Notes: a model not told the origin generated them from the letters alone. A stretch of DNA of 64,000 nucleotides from an uncultured Eubacteriales bacterium (GCA_902789795.1 CADAPM010000008.1:1-64000); one strand, 5' to 3'; counted from the stretch's first letter, positions 46,422 through 54,194 are shown. Numbers and translations: made by a program.

Positions 46422-47715
46422 ATGCCATCCCCCAACCCAAATTGGCCTTCCTGGTTCAACGGGTCCCGGATCAATGAGATCGAGTTTTGCCGGGAATTCA
46501 TTGCACAACACCGTCTCGCGTATGCGGAGGGTGCTTTTTTTACGCCGAAAGGGCGCGTGAACGACGAGGCGGCCATCCGCAAGGCAATTTTCCGGCTGGT
46601 GGAGCCGCTGATCACCACCAACGTGACCCAGCGCATCAGCAGCCTGATCGACCTGATGCGGATCGCGGCGGCCACGGATATGCTGGTCCCGCAGACGGAC
46701 CGCATCCATTTATCCAACGGCACGCTCTACCTGGACGGGCGCTTCGAGCCCGGGCAGGACCAGATCGTGCGCTCCCGCTTCCCCATCCCCTATCTCCCAG
46801 ACGCGCCCAAGCCCGCCCTGTGGCTCAACTTCCTCTCCGAACTGCTCTATGAGGAGGACATCCCCACCCTGCAGGAAATACATCGGCTACTGCCTGATCC
46901 CCAGCAACAAGGGCCAGCGCATGATGGTGATCAAGGGCCGGGGCGGCGAGGGCAAGAGCGTGGTGGGCGCGGTGCTCGCCCGCCTGTTCGGCCCCAACAT
47001 GAAGGACGGCTCCGTGGGCAAGATCTCGGAAAACCGCTTCGCCCGCGCGGACCTGGAAAACATCCTGCTGATGGTGGACGACGACATGCAGATGGAGGCC
47101 CTGAAGCAGACCAACTACGTGAAAAGCCTGGTCACCGCCCAGGGCCTGATGGACCTCGAAAAGAAGGGCAAGCAGAGCTACCAGGGCTGGCTGTTCGCGC
47201 GCATCCTCGCCTTTTCCAACGGCGACCTGCAAAGCCTGTACGACCGCAGCGACGGCTTCTACCGCCGCCAGCTGATCCTGGAGACCCGCGAGCGCCGCGC
47301 CGACCGCAAGGACGAGCCTGACCTCGCCGACTGGATGACCAACGAGCTTCCCGGCATCTTCAACTGGGCCTTCGCGGGCCTGCAGCGCCTGTTCAGCAAC
47401 AACTGGCGCTTTACCGAGAGCGCCCGCGCCCGGAAAAACCGCGAGACCGTCCGGAAAGACGCCAACAACGTGCTGGAGTTTCTGGAGGCGGCTGATTATA
47501 TCTGCCTCGCCCCGGAAAAGTCCATCAGCTCCAAAGCGCTCTACATGAAATACTGCGGCTGGTGCGACGATAACGCCTACGACGCCCTCCGGCAGCGCTC
47601 TTTCAGCGAGTACCTGATCGCCAACCAAGCCAAGTACGGCATAGAGATCGACACTCACCACATCCTTCCGTCCGGTCAGCGGGTGCGGGGATTCAAGGGC
47701 ATCGGTCTGCCGTAA
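46422..47715 (+). pseudogene. P4/D5-family SF3 helicase, single-base frameshift
   Basis: Phage/plasmid primase-helicase C-terminal type (SF3), about 430 residues if read through. The first part (MPSPNPNWPSWF ... FLSELLYEEDIPTLQE) is in one frame. The ATPase part continues from YIGYCLIPSNKGQRMMVIKG in the +1 frame. An extra A in GGAAATAC at 46876-46878 would explain the shift. The SF3 motifs are intact: Walker A KGRGGEGKSVVG, Walker B NILLMVDDDMQ and sensor FSNGDLQSLYDR, followed by a C-terminal winged-helix-like region. It could be a recently broken gene, a sequencing error or programmed +1 frameshifting. AAAGGAGG precedes the ATG. It would unwind DNA for replication of the element. Confidence 0.8.
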
Positions 47716-47767
47716 CAACAAACACTATTAAATTGGGCACAGCCCGCAAATCGAAAGGAGAAACACC

Positions 47768-48124
47768 ATGAAAGCAGATATCACGGAAAGGGAAGCTATG
47801 AGAAGAGACGCCATGAAAAGGGACACCAACTACAGGATCAGTAAAGAACACAGCCAGATCGTCAGGAGCACTTACCCCATGCGGGAAGATATCACGATCA
47901 AAGCATCCATTTTCAACGATTCCTTCAGGCTGCACATGGATCAGCTGAACAGGGCTTTTCCCGGCCGCAGCACCATTCCCGTGCCCATGACCAAGGAGAA
48001 GTACGCGCAGGCCTGTGCGGTGGACGTATGCCTGATGACTCAGCGCCTGTACGATTCGATCATGCAGAAGGCCGCCGCACGTGCAGTATGTACAGAAGAG
48101 CATGACTGGGAGGAAGATGAATGA
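47768..48124 (+). CDS. Hypothetical protein of the island (118 aa)
   Basis: A 118-residue, soluble, charged protein with AAAGGAG 7 nt before the ATG. No family is recognised. The N-terminus is rich in Arg, Asp and Met (TEREAMRRDAMKRDTNYR); the middle has VPMTKEKYAQACAVDVC and the tail is acidic. The pattern TKE-x-YA-x-C recurs in the next small ORF (KMTKEDYAEFIACSYC), so the two may be related. It overlaps that ORF by ATGA, implying coupled translation. Confidence 0.65.
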   Translation: MKADITEREAMRRDAMKRDTNYRISKEHSQIVRSTYPMREDITIKASIFNDSFRLHMDQLNRAFPGRSTIPVPMTKEKYAQACAVDVCLMTQRLYDSIMQKAAARAVCTEEHDWEEDE

Positions 48125-48324
48125 TGAACGACACCATTCAGTTTGACCGCAAAAATTATGAGCAGATGTACGCCTCCGCCATGAAGGACATCCTGAAGAA
48201 ATACCCCTATCACAAATTCGTCTATATCAAGATGACCAAGGAAGACTACGCGGAATTCATTGCCTGCTCCTACTGCAAGAAGCTGAACGACCTGATCGGC
48301 AATCCGCTGGAAACTGCTGAGTAA
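48121..48324 (+). CDS. Hypothetical protein of the island (67 aa)
   Basis: A 67-residue protein beginning at an ATG that overlaps the preceding stop, with GGGAGG 7 nt upstream. It shares the motif MTKEDYAEFIAC with the upstream protein. No known family is recognised. A small partner of the same replication or accessory unit is the best guess. Confidence 0.6.
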   Translation: MMNDTIQFDRKNYEQMYASAMKDILKKYPYHKFVYIKMTKEDYAEFIACSYCKKLNDLIGNPLETAE

Positions 48325-48332
48325 CTGAAAAC

Positions 48333-48487
48333 CATCCGTGCGTGCCAACGTGCGCACGGATCTTTTCATTTTTGGCACGCTTTGTTTTCAGTCGTTTGTG
48401 CGTTGCATTCCTGTTTTATGTACTATATGGTTTGTTTCATTTACCATTTATTGCGGTTAGCACGTCGGCACGGATGCACGGATGTTT
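48333..48487. mobile_element. CCGTGC inverted-repeat element, copy A
   Basis: A ~155-bp non-coding element with ends CATCCGTGCGTGCC and GGCACGGATGCACGGATG. A diverged, inverted second copy lies at 49797-49976; shared interior marks include GTTTTCAGTC/GTTTTCGGTC and TATGTACTATATGG/TATGTACTATACGG. Confidence 0.65.
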
Positions 48488-48517
48488 TTCAAGTCGCTCA
48501 AAGAAGCCCCTCGCCCC

Positions 48518-48546
48518 TTGTACCTTTTTTAGGATTATAGTATAAT
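48518..48546 (+). promoter_or_regulatory. Promoter of the membrane peptide/LRR cargo
   Basis: TTGTAC and TATAAT separated by exactly 17 bp, 26 bp before the 39-residue membrane peptide. Confidence 0.7.
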
Positions 48547-48572
48547 CATAGAGTAAAAGGAGGACTTGGGTA

Positions 48573-48692
48573 ATGGCTGAGAGAAAGTATAATCGAACGC
48601 TTTCCATCGCATTTATTGTGGGAATTATTGGGTTTTTATTATCTATTCTCATAACAAGAATAATGGTTAATAATATTAAGGAATGTCAATAA
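48573..48692 (+). CDS. Small single-pass membrane peptide (39 aa)
   Basis: ATG 48573 with AGGAGG upstream opens a 39-residue frame: a charged N-terminus (MAERKYNR), one membrane helix (SIAFIVGIIGFLLSILI) and a short polar tail. It has its own strong promoter. The frame stops exactly where a second reading frame with protein-like sequence begins, so it may instead be the first part of an ~83-residue frameshifted gene. A type I toxin-like peptide is an alternative; nothing in the sequence decides. Confidence 0.5.
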   Translation: MAERKYNRTLSIAFIVGIIGFLLSILITRIMVNNIKECQ

Positions 48693-48822
48693 GGTTCTAT
48701 TTATCAATGGTGGTTTTGCGCTGATCCAAATCAAAGGTGAGAATGGGCGAATCAATCTTAGAGAGAGCAGAATTTTCGCAACAAAAGAAGAAGTTATAGC
48801 AAGCGCGAAAAGAAACATCTAG
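48691..48822 (+). pseudogene. Coding-like fragment without start
   Basis: A frame of about 44 codons (KVLFINGGFALIQIKGENGR then INLRESRIFATKEEVIAS, then a stop) lacks a start codon and a ribosome site. It lies +1 relative to the membrane peptide and overlaps its stop. A one-base indel near 48688 would join the two. I do not recognise a family. Confidence 0.35.
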
Positions 48823-48841
48823 GATGAAAGGAGAAATCTCA

Positions 48842-49585
48842 ATGCGTAAACTTATTAGGCTATTTATCATTCTGTTTGCGTTGCTGATCTCATTTTCCGC
48901 AGTTGCTGACACGCTTGATGAATTACTTGTTCAGCGCGACACACTGTTAACGCAATTGTCTGCTGTTAACGAACAAATTGCTCAGATTAATAAGACCTCG
49001 TCTCCCGAAGGTAGCCTTGGTAAGATTTGTGATGTTTTCCCTGATGAAGTAATGGCTCTGACTGTTCGTGATGCGTGCGGTAAATTTAGCATTCAGCAGG
49101 AGGTAACAGCAGAAGAATTAGCCAATGTAAAGAGTTTAGAACCAGCGGCTGGTCAAAAGATCACAAATCTTATGGGCATTGGCTATCTGACAGGCTTAAC
49201 CAGCATTCGGCTTGACTGGTATAGGGGTGAATTCGAAGAGTTTCCCGACGAGATGAAAAACTGTAAAAAGCTTATGTTCATTGATGTTCAGTCGACAGGA
49301 TTAAAACGTTTGCCTGATTGGATCGGTGATTTAACAGAACTATATAGATTAAATATAAGTGGCAATGAAATTGATTATCTCCCTGATTCCCTATGCAGCC
49401 TAGTCAAGTTGGGTGATTTGAATATCAGGTCGAATAAAAGCATCACAAAACTGCCCGAAAATATAGGTAATCTCGTGTCACTTAAAGAACTAGATATTTC
49501 ATACACAGGGATCACAACACTACCAGACAGCATCTATGCATTAGATTTTCGCGAGTTGAAGATGGAAGGCCTTCCAATCAAATGA
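48842..49585 (+). CDS. Secreted leucine-rich-repeat protein
   Basis: A 247-residue exported protein with a signal peptide (LIRLFIILFALLISFSAVA) and then a short coiled-coil stretch (LDELLVQRDTLLTQLSAVNE). About five to six LRRs of roughly 23 residues follow (LYRLNISGNEIDYLPDSLCS; LKELDISYTGITTLPDSIYA). It resembles bacterial LRR proteins that bind other proteins. ATG 48842 has AAAGGAG 8 nt upstream. Its base composition is clearly more AT-rich than the core genes, and it lies between inverted copies of the CCGTGC element, which points to imported cargo. The role is unknown. Confidence 0.75.
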   Translation: MRKLIRLFIILFALLISFSAVADTLDELLVQRDTLLTQLSAVNEQIAQINKTSSPEGSLGKICDVFPDEVMALTVRDACGKFSIQQEVTAEELANVKSLEPAAGQKITNLMGIGYLTGLTSIRLDWYRGEFEEFPDEMKNCKKLMFIDVQSTGLKRLPDWIGDLTELYRLNISGNEIDYLPDSLCSLVKLGDLNIRSNKSITKLPENIGNLVSLKELDISYTGITTLPDSIYALDFRELKMEGLPIK

Positions 49586-49698
49586 TCAATTCGACATAGT
49601 TTTTGCAAAGAGCAAGTGGAGCAAGATTTAGTGTAATTTATTGTCTGCTCTCAGGTGGATGTTTCCACCTCATACAAACCTACGAGCGCTAGAATGAA

Positions 49699-49733
49699 AA
49701 TGCTCTGTCAATTTGACAGAGCATTTCTTTTAT
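49699..49733 (+). terminator. Terminator after the LRR gene
   Basis: AATGCTCTGTCA and TGACAGAGCATT form a 12-bp stem followed by TCTTTTAT. Confidence 0.8.
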
Positions 49734-49796
49734 ATCATTAATTTGATGTACTTATAACTCTACCGAATGGTTGAATAATACTATTATCCGGGGAGT

Positions 49797-49976
49797 AACC
49801 CAAAAAACATCCGTGCATCCGTGCCAATGTGCAGCCTGCAATATATGGCATATTTGTTATGCCGTATAGTACATATAATCGCAGTATATCACCCGCATGA
49901 CCGAAAACGAAGCGTGTCGGATCGCGTGCGAAGCGTGCCGGCACATTGGCACGCACGCACGGATGTTTTTCAGTTG
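49797..49976. mobile_element. CCGTGC inverted-repeat element, copy B (inverted)
   Basis: A ~180-bp element with ends ACATCCGTGCATCCGTGCC and GGCACGCACGCACGGATG, in opposite orientation to copy A at 48333-48487. No reading frame is supported. Confidence 0.65.
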
Positions 49977-50059
49977 CCCGGCAGAAAAAACACTATGGCG
50001 CCAATCCTTATAATGGAAGCAGAATGATCTTGTTTGTTGACCGTAGAACAACAGTTGTA

Positions 50060-50201
50060 TCGCGCACGCACCGCGGGCGCCAGCGCCTCACGCACCGCGC
50101 ACGAGATGAACGATTCTTCGCTCGCCCTCTAAATGGGGAGAGGGCGGTTGAATCGCGCGCGCACCGCGGGTGCAAGCACCTCACGCACCGCGCACGACAT
50201 G
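50060..50201. repeat. Pair of ~49-bp GC-rich direct repeats
   Basis: 50060-50108 and 50153-50201 share the pattern TCGCGCxCGCACCGCGGG ... CCTCACGCACCGCGCACGA, separated by GATTCTTCGCTCGCC-type sequence. Related GAAGAATCT/TCATTCTGAG motifs appear again near 50536-50585. This is non-coding repeat debris. Confidence 0.55.
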
Positions 50202-50218
50202 CTCAGAATGACAGCGGG

Positions 50219-50438
50219 GGATGGTGCTTCCTTTTTTTGTTATGTGTTGTTGCTCAATTTACATCAAAAGCCGACAAGCAAGCGTAAAGCTGCGTTGGAT
50301 CACATCGTAGGGGCGGATCACCCGATCCGCCCGTCCTGTTACGCGTAAATTCGATCCGGATAGTGAATGCAATTCTGCTTCCTTCATAAACGGTCTTTAC
50401 GCCAACTGGGCGGGCGGATCGGGTGATCCGCCCCTACA
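50219..50438. repeat. Right ~220-bp inverted repeat of the accessory island
   Basis: Inverted near-identical copy of 45102-45321, see the left copy. With it, the repeats delimit a 5337-bp segment. No obvious target-site duplication is seen at the outer ends. Confidence 0.88.
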
Positions 50439-50814
50439 GGGATAACTGAGGTTTTCCCGCCCTTTGTTTGTTGGGTTTTAGCGTGAGAATAAACGCAAAG
50501 TGTTCAAATAACAATGGAAAAAACAACAACTGCTGTCATTCTGAGCAACCGCCCCCACGCCTGGGCGGTTAGCGAAGAATCTGTTCTGTAGCAAACCTAA
50601 GTCAACACGGGCAGAGTAAAACAAAAAACGTATAGCCCCGAATGGAAGAAACCGCGCTCCCGCGCGGTTTCAACCTGAACTTATCACTTATCTCTTATCA
50701 CTTATCACTTATCTCATTCCTAACTCCTACTTCCTACTTCCTAACTCCACTCTCCACTCTTCACACTTCACACTCAAACAAAACTCCCTCCCTCCTCCTT
50801 CCTCCCTGAAAAAG
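50439..50814. other. Intergenic repeat debris, no gene
   Basis: Holds a GAAGAATCTG-type palindromic remnant (50536-50590), a GAAACCGCG hairpin matching the glmS terminator (50648-50671), CTTATCACTTAT tandem units (50688-50714) and an inverted half copy of the TAGGAAG repeat (50717-50780). Confidence 0.55.
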
Positions 50815-50845
50815 GCCTGCCGCAAAGCTGATTGCAGCAGGCCGT
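50815..50845 (-). terminator. Terminator of the feo operon
   Basis: Leftward, GGCCTGC and GCAGGCC close a hairpin followed by TTTTTC, just after the small Cys-rich gene. Confidence 0.75.
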
Positions 50846-50850
50846 TTTCG

Positions 50851-51024
50851 TTATGCTTTTTTGTGGCAGGAGCCGGACATGGGACAGCAGCCGCAGTTGG
50901 CGCCGCAGGAGGATTTTCCCTTCTTTTTGTCCCTGCGCAGCTGCAGGATGATCAGGGCGACGAGCCCGATCAGGAGCAGGCTGATCCCGAGGGTCCCCGC
51001 GTTTAAGGTGATCCATTCAAGCAT
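50851..51024 (-). CDS. FeoB-associated Cys-rich membrane protein
   Basis: A 57-residue protein: one membrane helix (ISLLLIGLVALIILQL), a Lys/Arg stop-transfer, then a cysteine cluster SCGANCGCCPMSGSCHKK. This matches the small Cys-rich proteins that follow feoB in Firmicutes and are thought to assist ferrous-iron transport, perhaps by metal binding at the membrane. ATG 51024 has GAAGGTG upstream, overlapping the end of the previous frame. It is the last gene of the feo operon. Confidence 0.85.
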   Translation of the reverse strand: MLEWITLNAGTLGISLLLIGLVALIILQLRRDKKKGKSSCGANCGCCPMSGSCHKKA

Positions 51025-51028
51025 GGGC

Positions 51029-51241
51029 TCACACCTTCTTCGTCAGCTTGGTGGACTCCTGGTACTTCTTGAAGAAGAGCATGTAGATCATGACGCCCAG
51101 CACGGCGCAGGCCGCGATGAGGCCGATCACGTTCACGTTTCCGGTGAAGAGGCCGCCGAACTGATAGATCATCAGGCTGACAGCGTAGGCGAAGCCGCAC
51201 TGATAGGCGATGGCGAACCAGGTCCAGCCTGCGTTGTTCAT
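51029..51241 (-). pseudogene. C-terminal 70 residues of FeoB, cut off by a stop
   Basis: The frame (MNNAGWTWFAIAYQCGFAYA ... FFKKYQESTKLTKKV) is the conserved C-terminal end of clostridial FeoB, including the last two membrane helices. It is in the same frame as feoB and directly follows its TAA. In relatives a Glu codon (GAA) normally stands at this point (KRE-MNN), so one G-to-T change explains the split. No ribosome site precedes the ATG; translation would need coupling or readthrough. The alternative is a sequencing error. Confidence 0.7.
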
Positions 51242-53488
51242 TTAACGCTTGATGGCGCCGATGGCCGCGAAGCAAGGCGCGCACAGGAGGTTGAACACCA
51301 GGAAGGAGAAGGCGGAGATGGCGGTGAAGGCCGCGGCCATGTTGGCATAGGCTTCGGTGCCGCCGTAGAGGATGCCCATGGTGCCCACGATGTTCTCCTT
51401 GGCGACCAGGCCGGTAATGGACGCCACCGTGGCCTGCCAGGTGCCGAAGCCGAGGGGCGCGAAGATCCAGGCGATGGCGCTGCCGACGCGGGCCAGGATG
51501 GAGAGCTCCAGCTCTTCCTCCTCCAGCATGCGGAAGCCGCCGTCCGCGAAGCCGAACCGGCTCAGGAACCACACCACGATGGTGGAGAGCAGGATGATGG
51601 TGCCGGCCTTCTTGATGAAGCTCCAGCCGCGCTCCCACATGGAGCGGAGCACGTTGGTCAGGGTCGGCCAGTGGTAGGCGGGCAGCTCCATGACGAAGGG
51701 AGCGGGATCGCCCGCAAAGCGGCGGGTCTTCTTGAGCATGATGCCGCTGACGATGATCGCGGCCATGCCGATGAAGTACGCGCTGGTGGAGATCCAGGGC
51801 GAGCCGCCGAAGATGGCGCCGGCGATCATGGCGATGAAGGGCACCTTCGCGCCGCAGGGGATGAAGGTGGTGGTCATGATGGTCATGCGCCGGTCGCGCT
51901 CGTTCTCAATGGTACGGGAGGCCATGATGCCCGGCACGCCGCAGCCCACGCCCACGAGCATGGGGATGAAGGATTTGCCGGACAGGCCGAACTTGCGGAA
52001 GACGCGGTCCAGCACGAAGGCGATACGCGCCATGTAGCCGCAGGCCTCCAGGAAGGCCAGCAGGAAGAACAGCACCAGCATCTGGGGCACGAAGCCCAGC
52101 ACCGCGCCGACACCGGCCACGATGCCGTCCAGGATCAGGCCCTTGAGCCAGTCCGCAGCGTTGGCCGCGTCCAGCCAGCCTTCCACGATGGCCGGGACGC
52201 CGGGCACCCAGGTGCCGTAGGCGGCGGGATCGGGCGCGCCGACGTCAGACTTATAGCCTTCCTCGGTGCTCAGGTATTCCTGGATGGCGGCAGCCAGGTC
52301 CGCCTTGCCGGTGCCCGGATGCTCTTCGATCTCCAGGGTCTCTTCGTCCTGGGTGATGTAGGTGACGCTGGCATCCTCCGGCACCTTGGCCAGCAGGGCG
52401 TTCAGGGAGCCTTCCGGATCCTCCTCGCTGAGCTCCGCGCCGTATTCGGACGCGAAGGCCTCGATGATCTGGTCCGTGTCGCCGTAGCGCTCGGCAGCCG
52501 CCTCGTACTCGGCGGTGCCTTTGCCGAACAGGTGATAGCCGTCGCCGAACAGGCCGTCATTGGCCCAGTCCGTGGCGGGGGTGCCGACCGCCACCATGGC
52601 GATCCAGTAGACCAGGAACATGACCAGGGCAAAGATGGGCAGGCCCAGCCAGCGGTTGGTGACCACCTTGTCGATCTTGTCCGAGGTGCTCAGCTTGACG
52701 GGCTTCTTTTTGAGGCAGGACTTGATCACCTGCGCGATGTAGACATAGCGCTCGTTGGTGATGATGCTCTCCGCGTCGTCGTCCAGCTCCTTTTCCGCCG
52801 CACTGATGTCCGCCTCGATGTGCTTGAGGGTGTCCGCGGGGATGTTCAGCTGCTCCATGACCTTGTCGTCCCGCTCGAAGACCTTGATGGCGTACCAGCG
52901 CTGCTGCTCCTCGGGCATGTTGTGCACCACGGCTTCCTCGATGTGGGCCAGCGCGTGCTCCACCGGACCGGAGAAGGTGTGCTGCGGCACGGTCCTGGTG
53001 CCCCGGGCCGCCTCGACGGCCGCTTCGGCAGCCTCGGCCACGCCCGTGCCCTTCAGGGCGGAGATGGCCACCACCTTGCAGCCCAACTGCTTGGAGAGCT
53101 GGTCCAGGCGGATGGTGTCACCGGCCTTTTCGACCATGTCCATCATGTTGATGGCCACGACCACGGGGATGCCCAGCTCCACCAGCTGGGTGGTCAGGTA
53201 CAGGTTGCGCTCCAGGTTCGTGCCGTCCACGATGTTCAGGATGGCGTCCGGGCGCTCCCCGATCAGGTAGTTCCGGGCCACGACCTCTTCCAAAGTGTAG
53301 GGGGAAAGGCTGTAGATGCCGGGCAGGTCGGTGATGATGACGCCCTCATGCTTCTTGAGCTTGCCCTCTTTCTTTTCCACAGTGACGCCCGGCCAGTTGC
53401 CCACAAACTGGTTGGAACCGGTCAGGGCGTTGAACAGGGTCGTTTTGCCGCTGTTGGGGTTGCCCGCCAGCGCGATACGGATATCCAT
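51242..53488 (-). CDS. feoB: Ferrous iron transporter FeoB (lacking last helices)
   Basis: GTP-dependent Fe2+ permease in the membrane, 748 residues as read. The G domain is intact: G1 GNPNSGKTTLFN, switch NWPGVTVEKKEG, G3 DLPGIYSL, G4 NMMD and G5 SALKG. The Gate motifs GVGCGVPGIMASR and FIPCGAKVPFIAM carry the conserved cysteines. A roughly 110-residue acidic extracytoplasmic insert follows the first helix (about 320-430, EYEAAAERYGDTDQIIE). The frame ends in AAIGAIKR then TAA, about 70 residues early, with the missing end encoded in frame immediately after. It lies in the feoA-feoA-feoB operon under a DtxR-like operator. Confidence 0.93.
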   Translation of the reverse strand: MDIRIALAGNPNSGKTTLFNALTGSNQFVGNWPGVTVEKKEGKLKKHEGVIITDLPGIYSLSPYTLEEVVARNYLIGERPDAILNIVDGTNLERNLYLTTQLVELGIPVVVAINMMDMVEKAGDTIRLDQLSKQLGCKVVAISALKGTGVAEAAEAAVEAARGTRTVPQHTFSGPVEHALAHIEEAVVHNMPEEQQRWYAIKVFERDDKVMEQLNIPADTLKHIEADISAAEKELDDDAESIITNERYVYIAQVIKSCLKKKPVKLSTSDKIDKVVTNRWLGLPIFALVMFLVYWIAMVAVGTPATDWANDGLFGDGYHLFGKGTAEYEAAAERYGDTDQIIEAFASEYGAELSEEDPEGSLNALLAKVPEDASVTYITQDEETLEIEEHPGTGKADLAAAIQEYLSTEEGYKSDVGAPDPAAYGTWVPGVPAIVEGWLDAANAADWLKGLILDGIVAGVGAVLGFVPQMLVLFFLLAFLEACGYMARIAFVLDRVFRKFGLSGKSFIPMLVGVGCGVPGIMASRTIENERDRRMTIMTTTFIPCGAKVPFIAMIAGAIFGGSPWISTSAYFIGMAAIIVSGIMLKKTRRFAGDPAPFVMELPAYHWPTLTNVLRSMWERGWSFIKKAGTIILLSTIVVWFLSRFGFADGGFRMLEEEELELSILARVGSAIAWIFAPLGFGTWQATVASITGLVAKENIVGTMGILYGGTEAYANMAAAFTAISAFSFLVFNLLCAPCFAAIGAIKR

Positions 53489-53509
53489 GGCAGTTTCTCC
53501 TCCCGTCCT

Positions 53510-53731
53510 TTACTCGACTTCGACGCTCTCGGCGTCCGCTTTGCGCAGGGAAAGCTCATAGCCCCGCACGTTCACCTCGATGGGGTCGCCCAGTGGCGCC
53601 ACCTTGCGCACGTAGATCTCGATGCCCTTGGTGATGCCCATGTCCATGATGCGGCGCTTGACCGCGCCCTCGCCGTGGATTTTGACCACTTTCGCGCTCT
53701 GTCCCACCGGCACATCCCTGAGTGTGTACAT
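53510..53731 (-). CDS. feoA: FeoA domain protein
   Basis: A 73-residue SH3-like FeoA protein that supports FeoB-mediated ferrous iron uptake (typical segments VKRRIMDMGITKGIEIYV; VRGYELSLRKADA). AGGAGG lies 8 nt before the ATG. It is the second gene of the operon, 21 bp before feoB. Confidence 0.9.
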   Translation of the reverse strand: MYTLRDVPVGQSAKVVKIHGEGAVKRRIMDMGITKGIEIYVRKVAPLGDPIEVNVRGYELSLRKADAESVEVE

Positions 53732-53744
53732 GTTCCCTTCCTCC

Positions 53745-53957
53745 TTATACGATCATGATCTTCCCGGCCAGCTCGTTGTTGATGGCTACCCGGGAATCCT
53801 TGATTTTCACGATGACGTTCCCGTTCAGCGACGAGATCACCGACACGGTCTCGCCGACGACGAAGCCCATGTCCTCCAGATGCTTCTTGGTTTCCGGACC
53901 TCCGCCGACCTTCCGGATCACGGACTCCTCACCAGGCCTTGAAAAGCACAGCGGCAT
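53745..53957 (-). CDS. feoA: Second FeoA domain protein
   Basis: A 70-residue FeoA-type protein (KKHLEDMGFVVGETVSVISS; GNVIVKIKDSRVAINNELAG), the first gene of the feo operon. ATG 53957 is chosen; a TTG one codon earlier is possible, and the ribosome site (GGGGATGG) is modest. Two tandem feoA copies are common in Clostridia. Confidence 0.87.
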   Translation of the reverse strand: MPLCFSRPGEESVIRKVGGGPETKKHLEDMGFVVGETVSVISSLNGNVIVKIKDSRVAINNELAGKIMIV

Positions 53958-54011
53958 CAAGCAGATCCATCCCCTTTACCTGTTAAACTACACTAACTCT
54001 GCTGCCAAATA

Positions 54012-54035
54012 AACGGTTAGCATTGGCTAACCGTT
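54012..54035. promoter_or_regulatory. DtxR/IdeR-like iron operator
   Basis: Perfect 10-bp inverted repeat AACGGTTAGC-ATTG-GCTAACCGTT. The GGTTAGC...GCTAACC core resembles DtxR/IdeR boxes more than Fur boxes. It sits just downstream of the -10 of the feo promoter, so binding would block transcription. Confidence 0.75.
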
Positions 54036-54039
54036 CTCT

Positions 54040-54068
54040 ATTATAGTTAAACGTATCTAATTTGTCAA
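54040..54068 (-). promoter_or_regulatory. feo operon promoter
   Basis: Minus-strand TTGACA and TATAAT with a 17-bp spacer, a full consensus promoter next to the iron operator. Confidence 0.85.
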
Positions 54069-54148
54069 TATATAATTTCAGTGTTTTTTTCGGGAATGCT
54101 GAGATAATCCGCCCAAAAAAAGAAAAAGTCTTTGAAGAAGAGGGGTTC

Positions 54149-54186
54149 GGGGAGGAGGGACTTTCTCCAGAAAGTCCTTCCTCCCC
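54149..54186 (-). terminator. Hairpin after the histidine kinase gene
   Basis: A long stem GGGGAGGA(A)GGACTTTCT / AGAAAGTCCCTCCTCCCC lies just after the kinase stop. The T-run precedes rather than follows it, so its strength as a terminator is uncertain. Confidence 0.5.
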
Positions 54187-54194
54187 GAAAAAAA

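Noticed and set aside
48342-48545. 67-codon frame after the small island ORFs
   Set aside because: It lies within the CCGTGC inverted-repeat element, has no ribosome site and no protein-like conservation.
50861-53758. Long open frame (965 codons) antisense to the feo genes
   Set aside because: It spans feoB and feoA on the opposite strand and has shadow-like composition.
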